In this document: in pieces, positions 37,235-45,115 of the stretch
Numbering within the stretch: position 1 is the stretch's first letter
Layout of the letters: each line of letters opens with the position of its first letter
From: Spirochaetaceae bacterium
GTDB lineage: Bacteria > Spirochaetota > Spirochaetia > Treponematales > Treponemataceae
Assembly (NCBI GenBank): GCA_017416145.1
Contig: JAFQDD010000012.1
Span: forward strand, 1-64,000
Reading direction: 5' to 3'
Length of the DNA: 64,000 nt
Position numbers and translations under genes: made by a program
The notes under the pieces: model-generated
What the model saw: only the letters and a program-made list of their open reading frames with translations
Told to the model about the DNA's origin: nothing
Database searches by the model: none

Positions 37235-37264
37235 AAATTATTTTTTAGAGTGTAGAAAAAGCAA
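37235..37264 (-). promoter_or_regulatory. Candidate promoter of the Rnf-like operon, predicted leaderless start
   Basis: On the minus strand TTGCTT (37259-37264) and TAATTT (37235-37240) are 18 nt apart, with 8 nt to the ATG. It overlaps the 3' end of the DUF212 gene. The -10 matches consensus at four of six positions, so confidence is moderate. Confidence 0.5.
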
Positions 37265-37724
37265 TTCCGGTAAACAAACCCAATAAACATCCCATAACAA
37301 CTTCTAAAGGTTTGTGACCTTGAACTTCTTTTACAGGAGTAAATTCAATAGAATCTTTATCTTGTAACTGTTTTCCAAGTTTATTCAAAACCTTTGCTTG
37401 ATTTCCACTTGAACGACGAACTCCAACCGCGTCACGAATTACAACCAACATAAATGCCAAAGATAGTAAAAAAATATCAGAATCAACTCCCTGTCTAAAA
37501 CCAATTGATGTACATAAAGATGTAACCAAAGCGGAGTGACTAGAAGGCATTCCTCCAGTTCTCCAAAGCAAAAGAGAAAACAAATCTTTGATAGTTTTTA
37601 CTTTTCCAGCAAAAAGAGATAAAATTGTTTTTATAAATTGAGCCCCAAACCAACTAAAAATAATTGATAAGAGAACAGGATTTGAAAAAAAAGTTATTAA
37701 CTGTAAACGTGCTTGACTAGGCAT
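37245..37724 (-). CDS. Divergent PAP2 family protein (DUF212)
   Basis: The 159-aa product has several membrane segments and the DUF212 pattern: FSNPVLLSIIFSWFGAQFIKT, the phosphatase-like GGMPSSHSALVTSL, RDAVGVRRSSGNQA and a final GHKPLEVVMGCLLG. The family is related to PAP2 phosphatases, with an unknown membrane phosphate substrate. The ATG at 37724 was chosen; the longer frame starts with TTG at 37763 and overlaps the divergent pseudouridine synthase gene. Only 24 nt separate the two divergent start codons. Confidence 0.9.
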   Translation of the reverse strand: MPSQARLQLITFFSNPVLLSIIFSWFGAQFIKTILSLFAGKVKTIKDLFSLLLWRTGGMPSSHSALVTSLCTSIGFRQGVDSDIFLLSLAFMLVVIRDAVGVRRSSGNQAKVLNKLGKQLQDKDSIEFTPVKEVQGHKPLEVVMGCLLGLFTGIAFSTL

Positions 37725-37741
37725 AATACTATAAATATTAT
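37713..37741 (+). promoter_or_regulatory. Promoter of the pseudouridine synthase gene, predicted leaderless start
   Basis: TTGACT (37713-37718) and TATTAT (37736-37741) are 17 nt apart, and the ATG follows after 7 nt. The -35 box lies inside the divergent DUF212 coding sequence. No Shine-Dalgarno site is present. Confidence 0.78.
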
Positions 37742-37748
37742 AATTATT

Positions 37749-38738
37749 ATGTTTTTTTTGCAATATACAATCAGCCCAGATGATGAAAATCGAAGAATTG
37801 ATCGAGTACTTAGAAAGTTTCTAAAAGATGATCTAACTCTTTCTCAGATATACAAATCTTTGCGAAATGGACAAATAAAAGTCAACAACAAAAAAATAAA
37901 ACAAGATTACAAAACAAAAAAAAATGATATTATTTTTATAGATGAATATTTGATAAAAACCAAAAATGAAATCAAAACCGATAATTCCACAGAAAACTTC
38001 AAAAAAAATTATAAATTAGAAGTAATTTTTGAAAATCAATACATAAAAATAATAAACAAACCCTACAACATTGCTGTGCAAAAATCTCAAAAAGATGAAA
38101 TTGCCCTTGATGATATTATCAAATCTCAATACAACCCTACAGAAAAATCTCTTTCTTTCAAGCCAGGTCCTCTTCACCGACTTGATAAAAAAACTACGGG
38201 GCTACTAACCTTTTCAAACAATCTTGTAGGTGCCCAAAAGTTTTCTGAAATTTTACAAAATCACCAAATTACAAAAACTTACATTGCAATTCTCGAAGGA
38301 AAACTAACAACACCACAAAAATGGATAGATAACATTTCCGCAAATAAAAAATCTCAACAACAAGATTTCAAAACTGTTTCCATAACAAAAAATCAAGATA
38401 AGTCCGCAAAAGAAGCAATTACAGAAGTATTTCCAATAAAATCAGGATTTTTCAATAATAGAGAAATCACTCTAGCAAAAATCAATATTTACACAGGTCG
38501 AACTCATCAAATCCGAAGTCAATGTGCTTATCACAATTTTCCACTTTTAGGAGACACGGCTTACAATAAAAATGCCAAGAAAATTTCTAAAGATGTCGAC
38601 TTTTTTCTACACTCATACAAAATATCCTTATCTCCGGAAAACCCACTTCAGCTACCAACCGAAATTATTGCACCTTTACCTAAAAACTTTGTAAATTTTT
38701 TAAAAAATTACTTGTCGATAGAAGATTTCGTTTTATAA
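37749..38738 (+). CDS. RluA/RluC-family pseudouridine synthase
   Basis: The enzyme isomerises uridine in rRNA or tRNA. The 329-aa product has an N-terminal S4-like RNA-binding domain (RIDRVLRKFLKDDLTLSQIYKSLRNGQIKVN region) and the catalytic motif HRLDKKTTG with D146, followed by NLVGAQKFSE and TGRTHQIRSQ. The ATG at 37749 fits the family start; the longer frame begins with TTG. The exact RNA target (RluC- or RluD-type) cannot be assigned. The next gene starts 3 nt after its stop. Confidence 0.93.
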   Translation: MFFLQYTISPDDENRRIDRVLRKFLKDDLTLSQIYKSLRNGQIKVNNKKIKQDYKTKKNDIIFIDEYLIKTKNEIKTDNSTENFKKNYKLEVIFENQYIKIINKPYNIAVQKSQKDEIALDDIIKSQYNPTEKSLSFKPGPLHRLDKKTTGLLTFSNNLVGAQKFSEILQNHQITKTYIAILEGKLTTPQKWIDNISANKKSQQQDFKTVSITKNQDKSAKEAITEVFPIKSGFFNNREITLAKINIYTGRTHQIRSQCAYHNFPLLGDTAYNKNAKKISKDVDFFLHSYKISLSPENPLQLPTEIIAPLPKNFVNFLKNYLSIEDFVL

Positions 38739-38741
38739 TAT

Positions 38742-39605
38742 ATGATAATGAACTTGTTTAATGATATATTTTGGTGGATGAAAGGTGTTACAGTTTATGC
38801 TTTGGTTGGAGAAAGTGGAACTGGAAAAAGCTTTCGAGCCAAATTACTTGCTGAAAAATACTCTATCGACATAATTATTGATGACGGTCTTTTAATTCAA
38901 AACGATAAAATTATTGCAGGACATTCTGCAAAAAAAGAAAAAACATATATGGGAGCCGTTCGTGTTGCCCTTTTTGATGATAAACCTCACAGAGATGAAA
39001 TCGCAAAAGCATTACAAAAAATGCCAAAAGTTAAGAAGATACTGATTCTCGGTACATCTGAAAAAATGGTACAAAAAATTGCAGTAAGATTACAATTACC
39101 AGCACCTAGCCATATCATTCACATTGAAGATATCGCAACACAAGAAGAAATCGATTTAGCTATTCGTTCTCGCAGAATCGAAGGCAAACACGTTATTCCA
39201 GTTCCTTCAATCGAAATAAAGCGAAATTATCCTCAGATTTTTTACAAAGCTGTACGGGTTTTTATGAAACATAATAAACCAACCAATACAAAACTTTTTG
39301 AAAAATCTGTAGTTCGTCCAGAATTTTCAAAAAAAGGACGCGTAGAAATATCGGAAGCTGCTCTTTCTCAAATGGTAATGCACTGTGTCGGCGAATTTGA
39401 TAAAGAAATCAAAGTAAAAAAACTTACCATCAAAACTGACAAACATGGTTATAAATTTATTATCACTATAGATGTTCCTTTTGGCACTCAATTGACTGGA
39501 AAAATCCACAATATGCAAAAATACATTATCGAAAATATCGAAAAATACACAGGAATTTTAATCGAAGAAGTAAGTATTGTAATCGATAAAATTAGTCAGA
39601 ACTAA
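38742..39605 (+). CDS. P-loop ATPase fused to Asp23-like domain
   Basis: The 287-aa product has a Walker A motif GESGTGKS (23-30) in an N-terminal NTPase-like domain with IDIIIDDG and VKKILILGTSE strands. After a linker (about 155-195), residues 197-287 look like an Asp23/Gls24 domain: VEISEAALSQMVMHCVGEF, ITIDVPFGTQL and a final amphipathic VEEVSIVIDKI-like strand. Asp23 proteins usually stand alone, so the fusion is unusual; function is unknown. The ATG at 38748 is an alternative start: TATAAT (38734-38739) ends 8 nt before it. Confidence 0.75.
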   Translation: MIMNLFNDIFWWMKGVTVYALVGESGTGKSFRAKLLAEKYSIDIIIDDGLLIQNDKIIAGHSAKKEKTYMGAVRVALFDDKPHRDEIAKALQKMPKVKKILILGTSEKMVQKIAVRLQLPAPSHIIHIEDIATQEEIDLAIRSRRIEGKHVIPVPSIEIKRNYPQIFYKAVRVFMKHNKPTNTKLFEKSVVRPEFSKKGRVEISEAALSQMVMHCVGEFDKEIKVKKLTIKTDKHGYKFIITIDVPFGTQLTGKIHNMQKYIIENIEKYTGILIEEVSIVIDKISQN

Positions 39606-39653
39606 AAAAGGTGGTCAAGAGTTCATTTTTCAAAACTCACTGACTCACCTTTT
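39606..39653. terminator. Bidirectional terminator between convergent genes
   Basis: An interrupted stem pairs AAAAGGTG (39606-39613) with CACCTTTT (39646-39653), extended by GTCA/TGAC and GAGTT/AACTC inside. It lies directly after the plus-strand stop and downstream of pcnB on the minus strand, where a T6 run follows. Confidence 0.8.
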
Positions 39654-39735
39654 GCTCAGATTACCTAATTCTTGTGAAATATAGATATTCAAAGGACGTT
39701 TTACTTAAGCCTTGCCTCACCTTTGTTTCTCAAAA

Positions 39736-40911
39736 TCAAGAAGCAGGTTTTTCGGAAATAGATGAAGTTGATTTTCCAGTTTCATCCTGAACTCTAGCTT
39801 TTTTGCCCTTTTTCTTAGAGTTTTTCTTTTTTGTGTTAAAAGCAGTTTTTGGAATCCGCATTGTAACGCCAAGTTTTCGTAAAACTTCCCGAATTGCAAA
39901 TTCCAATTCTGTTCGCTGAGGATTCATAGGAAGAACAAAATTTCTACACTGAGTCCAAGTTCGAGTATATAATTCTCCAGCCGCTGAAACAGAAATTTCT
40001 TCTTTCCAATCAGTCAAACTTTCGATAAAATCATAAATGATATAAGTTAATTTTTGTCCTAAACGGGCTTCTGGATTGATTTGGTGCAAGGCATCCAATT
40101 TTTTTAATCGTTCCAAATATCGCTTTTCAAACCCAGCTTTTTCATACATAAAAGAAGTAGCCCCAGGTTGTAAATACATATACAAATCAGTTTCAAGACA
40201 AAGTTTAACAATGTCGTAAGCATGACCAGAGTTAATAATCTTTAGCAATTCTTCTGTCAATCTTGAAGGCGAAACAGGACTTAATAAGTGTGCAGATTTA
40301 CAGATTTTACGCTTTAATTGAATCGGCAACTTAAATCCTGTAGAAGCAGCGTATTTTACAGCACGAAGCATCCGAACTGGGTCTTCAACAAAAATTTTTT
40401 CTAGAGGAATAACTGGCTTAATAACCTGTTTTTTTATATCTCGAACACCACCAACATAATCAATAATTTGCATTTTTAGTGGATCATAATACAAAGCATT
40501 CAAAGTAAAATCTCTACGTTGAACATCTTCGTCCATTGTTCCAAAATTATTTCCTACAGTTCCAGTAGAAATAGAACGGAAAGTACTTACTTCAAATATT
40601 TTAGAACCAAAAAAAACGTGAACCAATCTAAAACGTCTACCAATTATGCGAGAATTTCTAAATAATTTTTTAATTTTAGATGGAGTTGCATCAGTAACAA
40701 TATCAAAATCCTTTGGAGTTTTCCCCAAAAGCAAATCTCTAACCGCACCACCAACCAAATAGGCAGAAAATCCAAAACTCTTAAGTTGAGTAATCACTCT
40801 TAAAGCATCTGGATCAATATCTTCATTTCTAATGCAATGTTCGTTACTTGTATAAATTACTGCTTTTTTAACAGGTTTTCCATCTTTATTTTGTGAATAT
40901 CGTATTAGCAC
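39736..40911 (-). CDS. pcnB: Poly(A) polymerase / tRNA nucleotidyltransferase family (PcnB-like)
   Basis: The 391-aa product has the class II nucleotidyltransferase core LVGGAVRDLLLG (52-63) followed by KDFDIVTDATP with D68 and D70, then RRFRLVHVFFG and the ARM motif RRDFTLNALYYD. The start region and motif order resemble bacterial PcnB more than CCA enzymes, but the two are hard to separate by eye. A basic tail (KKKNSKKKGKKAR) ends the protein. The start is GTG with no Shine-Dalgarno site; a promoter ends 6 nt upstream. Confidence 0.88.
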   Translation of the reverse strand: MLIRYSQNKDGKPVKKAVIYTSNEHCIRNEDIDPDALRVITQLKSFGFSAYLVGGAVRDLLLGKTPKDFDIVTDATPSKIKKLFRNSRIIGRRFRLVHVFFGSKIFEVSTFRSISTGTVGNNFGTMDEDVQRRDFTLNALYYDPLKMQIIDYVGGVRDIKKQVIKPVIPLEKIFVEDPVRMLRAVKYAASTGFKLPIQLKRKICKSAHLLSPVSPSRLTEELLKIINSGHAYDIVKLCLETDLYMYLQPGATSFMYEKAGFEKRYLERLKKLDALHQINPEARLGQKLTYIIYDFIESLTDWKEEISVSAAGELYTRTWTQCRNFVLPMNPQRTELEFAIREVLRKLGVTMRIPKTAFNTKKKNSKKKGKKARVQDETGKSTSSISEKPAS

Positions 40912-40917
40912 GAAGTA

Positions 40918-40946
40918 AAAATACCCTATTTTTATGATTATGTAAA
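40918..40946 (-). promoter_or_regulatory. Candidate pcnB promoter, predicted leaderless GTG start
   Basis: On the minus strand TTTACA (40941-40946) and TATTTT (40918-40923) are 17 nt apart, with 6 nt to the GTG. It overlaps the end of tatD, so pcnB could also be read from the tatD promoter. Confidence 0.55.
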
Positions 40947-41663
40947 GATAGAATCAAAGTTATGTTCAATTTGAATCATAAAGTTATTTATATTTTCTTG
41001 ATTTTTGATTTTTTTTACATCAAAGACCTTTTTGTACACATCTTCAATTTTAACATTTTGAGTTTTGGAAATCTCACAATCAGTTTCCAAACCAATTTTT
41101 TCAACAGGGAGTTTTTTTAAACAATCTAATGATTTTGTAGAATTATTTAAAATATTTTTTCCAAAACTAAAAAAAGCATTAACATTATGACGCAAAAAAT
41201 ACATAGCTTCTTCATAAGTTCCAGAATATCCGTGAAAAACACAAGATTTTACATTTTTTAAGTTTTTTATATTTTGCACTAAATTATGAAATCCTTTCAC
41301 ATTATGAATTATCACTGGTAAATTATGATTAATTGCAAAATCTAGTTGTTTTGCAAAAAAATCCTGCTGACAATTCAAATCATAGTCATTTTTTACAAAA
41401 TCAAACCCTATTTCCCCAATAGCAGATATATTATTTTTTTGAAGTTTCTTACTTGATATTTCAGAAAATAAAGATTTTATATAGCTAAAAAACTCTTCGT
41501 CAATATACCAAGGATGAACACCTAAGGCAAGTTTTGTTTTTTCATCATTTTTTGGATTTAAATTTAAAAAATTCTCGAAAGAAACTTTGTCATAAAAGGA
41601 AATACATTTTTTTATGTTAAAATCATTATTTACGTAAGAATGAGTATGAAAATCGCAATACAT
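40938..41663 (-). CDS. TatD-family metal-dependent hydrolase
   Basis: The 241-aa product has the TatD barrel motifs: metal ligands DFHTHSY (H6, H8), ALGVHPWY, GEIGFDF, PVIIHNV and a final GLETDCE acidic position. TatD enzymes are Mg-dependent 3'-5' nucleases or deacylases; the substrate here is not fixed. It is shorter than the 255-260 aa norm and somewhat diverged (VFHGYSGT for the usual HCFSG). No Shine-Dalgarno site is visible; a promoter ends 7 nt before the ATG. pcnB follows 26 nt later. Confidence 0.88.
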   Translation of the reverse strand: MYCDFHTHSYVNNDFNIKKCISFYDKVSFENFLNLNPKNDEKTKLALGVHPWYIDEEFFSYIKSLFSEISSKKLQKNNISAIGEIGFDFVKNDYDLNCQQDFFAKQLDFAINHNLPVIIHNVKGFHNLVQNIKNLKNVKSCVFHGYSGTYEEAMYFLRHNVNAFFSFGKNILNNSTKSLDCLKKLPVEKIGLETDCEISKTQNVKIEDVYKKVFDVKKIKNQENINNFMIQIEHNFDSIFT

Positions 41664-41670
41664 ATTGTTT

Positions 41671-41700
41671 ATTCTAATAGGGATAATGTGCTTAAAGCAA
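41671..41700 (-). promoter_or_regulatory. tatD promoter, predicted leaderless start
   Basis: TTGCTT (41695-41700) and TAGAAT (41671-41676) are 18 nt apart on the minus strand, and the ATG begins 7 nt after the -10 box. No Shine-Dalgarno site is possible in that spacer. Confidence 0.7.
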
Positions 41701-41796
41701 GATGAAAATAAAATATATTTAATATGAAAAAAAATGTAAAATATATTTATTAAATATTAAATTTATGGTACAAATATATTGGAGATGTTGCACTCT

Positions 41797-42918
41797 ATGA
41801 AAGTATTATTTACATCACATGTTGCTAATTTTTCAAAATTTAATTACTCCTTATTAAAGTTTTTTTATGAAACCGGTCACGAAGTTCATTATGCTTCAAT
41901 GGGAGAAGAAGAAATTGTTGGAAAAGAATTTTGTAAAAAAGTTTTTACAGTTCCAATTGCTCGTTCCCCATTTTCTCCCAAAAATTTAAAAGCGATAATA
42001 GAACTAAAAAAAATCATTGAAACTGAAAAATACGATTTAATTCATACTCATTCCCCAATGGGAAGTGTTGATACTCGCATTGCTGCATCAAAAGCTCGAA
42101 AAAAAGGGTGCAAAGTTTTTTATACAGCCCACGGATTTCACTTTTTCAAAGGTGCTCCAAAAATCAATTGGATTTTGTATTATACAATTGAAAAACTTTT
42201 ATCCTCAAAAGCAGATTGTATTCTCACAATAAACGATGAAGATTACAAGACCGCAATAGAAAAAAAATTCCGTTGTGCAATTAGAAAAATTCCTGGTGTT
42301 GGTTACAATGAAAATAGATTTATTAGATACACTGATGAAAAAAAATCTCAACTTAGACAAGATTTTGGATATTCAAAAGATGATTTTATACTAGTTTGCG
42401 TTGCAGAGTTTACAAAAAATAAAAATCAAATTTTGTTAATAAAAGCTATAGATAAACTAAAACTAGAAATTCCACAAATAAAACTCGTTCTAGCTGGACG
42501 AGGTGCGTGTTTAGATGAATGTAAAGAATATACAAAAAATCACAATCTTGAAAATGAAGTTACTTTTCTAGGTTATCGGCGTGACGTGGAAGATTTATAC
42601 AATATGTCAGATATTCTAGTTACGGCAAGTTTCAGAGAAGGCTTAGCCGTAAACATTATGGAAGCAGAAGCTTGTGGTCTTCCTATAATTTGTTCAAATA
42701 CAAGAGGCCAAAGAGATTTGGTAACAGACAGAGAAAACGGACTAATCTATGAACCAGATAATTTAGACGAATACATAAATAAAGTTATTGAATTATATAA
42801 GAATTCTGACTTATTTAAACATATTTCGGAAAATAATATTATAAATGCAAAAAAATATACATCAGCAGTAGCCTTAAATGTAACGAAAGGCATATATGAG
42901 GAGTTTATTACTTTATGA
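41797..42918 (+). CDS. Glycosyltransferase family 4
   Basis: The 373-aa GT-B enzyme has HTHSPMGSVDTRIAA and YTAHGFHFFKGAP motifs of GT4 sugar transferases such as EpsD/PglA-like enzymes, and the C-terminal EX7E-type stretch (FREGLAVNIMEAEACGLPII) with NTRG. It transfers a sugar from an activated donor onto a lipid-linked glycan at the inner membrane. The ATG at 41797 has GGAG 12 nt upstream; the longer frame begins TTG. It opens the polysaccharide operon and overlaps the next gene by 4 nt. Confidence 0.9.
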   Translation: MKVLFTSHVANFSKFNYSLLKFFYETGHEVHYASMGEEEIVGKEFCKKVFTVPIARSPFSPKNLKAIIELKKIIETEKYDLIHTHSPMGSVDTRIAASKARKKGCKVFYTAHGFHFFKGAPKINWILYYTIEKLLSSKADCILTINDEDYKTAIEKKFRCAIRKIPGVGYNENRFIRYTDEKKSQLRQDFGYSKDDFILVCVAEFTKNKNQILLIKAIDKLKLEIPQIKLVLAGRGACLDECKEYTKNHNLENEVTFLGYRRDVEDLYNMSDILVTASFREGLAVNIMEAEACGLPIICSNTRGQRDLVTDRENGLIYEPDNLDEYINKVIELYKNSDLFKHISENNIINAKKYTSAVALNVTKGIYEEFITL

Positions 42919-44288
42919 AGTACTCAAGAAAACGAAATCAATTTTTTATTTTTGTAGTTGACTTACTTATTTTGGTCATTTCTCTTTATTTGACATTGGC
43001 AATACGAAATCAAGATTTACCTTCTTTTGATTCATATTTATCCCATATGTATGCTTTTCTAATAGTTTGGGCCGTTTTGCTAATTTCGATGTATACTCTA
43101 AATTTTTACTCTCTAGACATACCATTTACCGGATTACAATTACCAATAAATTTGTTTATATGTAGTCTATTAGCCATTTTATTTGGTGTATTTAGTTTTT
43201 ATGTTTTTAGTATCAATTCACTCCAGCCAAAAACAATTTTATTACTCGATATTGGCATTTCATACATCCTCATTTTGTGCTGGAGATATCTTTACGATTA
43301 CCTTGCAAAAAAGACAAATAAAAAAACAAAATTTGTTATTGTAGGATACAATGAAACCGTTCACGAGTTGATAAATACTTCACTCAAAAACAATTACCTA
43401 AACTTTTTCCCAGGTGCATTATTCACACAACAAAAAGACATTCCACAGGATGTACTTAGTTCCGTCAAAATCATAAGTGATACAAAACTTTTTAAACAGT
43501 TTATCGACGAAAATAAAATAAAAGTATTTGTTTTACCTATCGAAAAAGAACACTCAAAAGAAATCGTAAAAATTCTTTTCGATGCTCTAAGCAACAAATC
43601 AATCTTTTATAATATTCCACAATTTTATGAACTCTTATCAAGAAAAATTCCACTTGGCTCAATAAATGAATCTTGGTTTTTGCAAAACATCAATTTCCAA
43701 GGTCGTTGGTTATTCAACATTTTAAAACGAGTAGTTGATTTAATTCTTGCATCAATTATTTTGTTGATAACAGGATTATTTTGGCCAATTTTTGCAATCA
43801 TCATAAAATGTGAGAGCAAAGGTCCTGTATTCTTTACGCAAATTCGAGAAGGTCAAAATGGGAAGTTGTTTAAACTCTACAAGTTTAGAACAATGAAAAC
43901 AGAGTCAAATGATTTTGCACCAACTTCAAAACAAGACTCTAGAATCACTAAATTTGGTAATTTTATGAGAAAAACAAGAATCGATGAACTTCCACAAATG
44001 CTAAATGTACTCAAAGGTGATATGAGTTTAGTAGGTCCTAGACCAGAAAGACCAGAATTAGCTACAGAACTCGAAAAAGAGATTCCTTTTTATCGTCAAA
44101 GATTGATGGTAAAACCAGGAATTACAGGTTGGGATCAAGTTTCGGGAGAATATCACTCTCCGTCAGTTGAAGATACTTACAAAAAAATTCAATATGATTT
44201 GTACTATATAAAAAATCAATCTGTATTTTTGGAAATGTCTATATTCTTTAAAACAATTATGACAGTTTTCCTAAAATTAGGAAGATAA
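42915..44288 (+). CDS. Polyprenyl-phosphate sugar transferase (exopolysaccharide priming enzyme)
   Basis: This enzyme loads the first sugar phosphate onto undecaprenyl phosphate. The 457-aa product has four N-terminal membrane segments (about 10-115), a nucleotide-binding-like middle (KFVIVGYNE) and a fifth hydrophobic segment near 275-300. The catalytic C-terminal domain has GPVFFTQIREGQNGKLF, KFRTM, RKTRIDELPQ and SLVGPRPERPE. This is the full WbaP/EpsL layout. Its ATG overlaps the GT4 stop (ATGA). Confidence 0.95.
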   Translation: MKYSRKRNQFFIFVVDLLILVISLYLTLAIRNQDLPSFDSYLSHMYAFLIVWAVLLISMYTLNFYSLDIPFTGLQLPINLFICSLLAILFGVFSFYVFSINSLQPKTILLLDIGISYILILCWRYLYDYLAKKTNKKTKFVIVGYNETVHELINTSLKNNYLNFFPGALFTQQKDIPQDVLSSVKIISDTKLFKQFIDENKIKVFVLPIEKEHSKEIVKILFDALSNKSIFYNIPQFYELLSRKIPLGSINESWFLQNINFQGRWLFNILKRVVDLILASIILLITGLFWPIFAIIIKCESKGPVFFTQIREGQNGKLFKLYKFRTMKTESNDFAPTSKQDSRITKFGNFMRKTRIDELPQMLNVLKGDMSLVGPRPERPELATELEKEIPFYRQRLMVKPGITGWDQVSGEYHSPSVEDTYKKIQYDLYYIKNQSVFLEMSIFFKTIMTVFLKLGR

Positions 44289-44291
44289 ATC

Positions 44292-44311
44292 AGTTTTGCG
44301 TTGCAAACTTT
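44292..44311 (+). repeat. Mini-hairpin element, copy 2 (GTTTTGC-GTT-GCAAAC)
   Basis: A short stem with a GTT triloop, followed by CTTT and, 8 nt later, a T7 run just before the next ribosome binding site. It closely matches the element at 32374-32394. The position right after the sugar transferase stop suggests an attenuator inside the operon. Confidence 0.5.
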
Positions 44312-44334
44312 CCAAACTTTTTTTGGAGGATTCT

Positions 44335-45099
44335 ATGAATAATAACATAATTAAAAAAAATACAATAATTCTAATTACACTTGTTTTTTTTGGTGTTTCA
44401 ACATTGATGGCAAATGACTTTTTGTCGGCTTTTAATGATAAACTTTCAGAAACTGAAATAAAACAACTTGAACAAGGTGAAACTATAATTAGAAATATCG
44501 GCTCTTACAAAAAATTATCTCTTACAAATAGCAATAACGAACTTGTAACTGAAGTTCACAAAGAGCTAAAAAGCAGAAATCCAAATTATCTTGCAGAAAT
44601 TATAAAAGTAGTTCCAAAAGAAGGAAACGAAACCCTAATTCAACAAGTTTTTGATGGAATCAATGATATTGAAAGTTATACAGAAATACCATATTTTTCA
44701 GAGAGACAACAAACTTGGTATGATTTATATGATTCAGTTGTAATAAATTCTGCATCTGGTTCAGAAAACAATAAAGAAATACAATATTCTGTAGAAATGA
44801 CTCCCTTTGGAATAATCGATATTTCTGCCAATTTACAAAAAACGGATAATTCTCTATTTTTTTCAATGATAAACACAAACAAAGTTATTTACGAATACAA
44901 AAATATAACTTGTGTAAAACCTGAAAAAATGTATAGTTCTATTGTTCTTTTTGAATATAATGATTATTATATTCTTTATGGAATTGGTGCATTAAATGCA
45001 CCATCAATTTTCTTCTTAAAAGACAGAATTGATGCAGCTTTTATTGGAAGAATGAAATATTTCTGTAAATATATGTTTGAACAAATTTCTATAAAATAA
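44335..45099 (+). CDS. Exported protein of unknown function (DUF6675-like)
   Basis: The 254-aa product has a signal peptide (about residues 1-27, hydrophobic core IILITLVFFGVSTLMA) and then a soluble periplasmic domain. Length and layout resemble treponemal DUF6675 proteins, but I hold this only tentatively. GGAGG lies 6 nt before the ATG. It sits between the sugar transferase and the POTRA-like outer-membrane gene in the same direction, so a role in envelope polysaccharide handling is an inference from context. Confidence 0.68.
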   Translation: MNNNIIKKNTIILITLVFFGVSTLMANDFLSAFNDKLSETEIKQLEQGETIIRNIGSYKKLSLTNSNNELVTEVHKELKSRNPNYLAEIIKVVPKEGNETLIQQVFDGINDIESYTEIPYFSERQQTWYDLYDSVVINSASGSENNKEIQYSVEMTPFGIIDISANLQKTDNSLFFSMINTNKVIYEYKNITCVKPEKMYSSIVLFEYNDYYILYGIGALNAPSIFFLKDRIDAAFIGRMKYFCKYMFEQISIK

Positions 45100-45115
45100 A
45101 TTCTAAGAGGATGCA

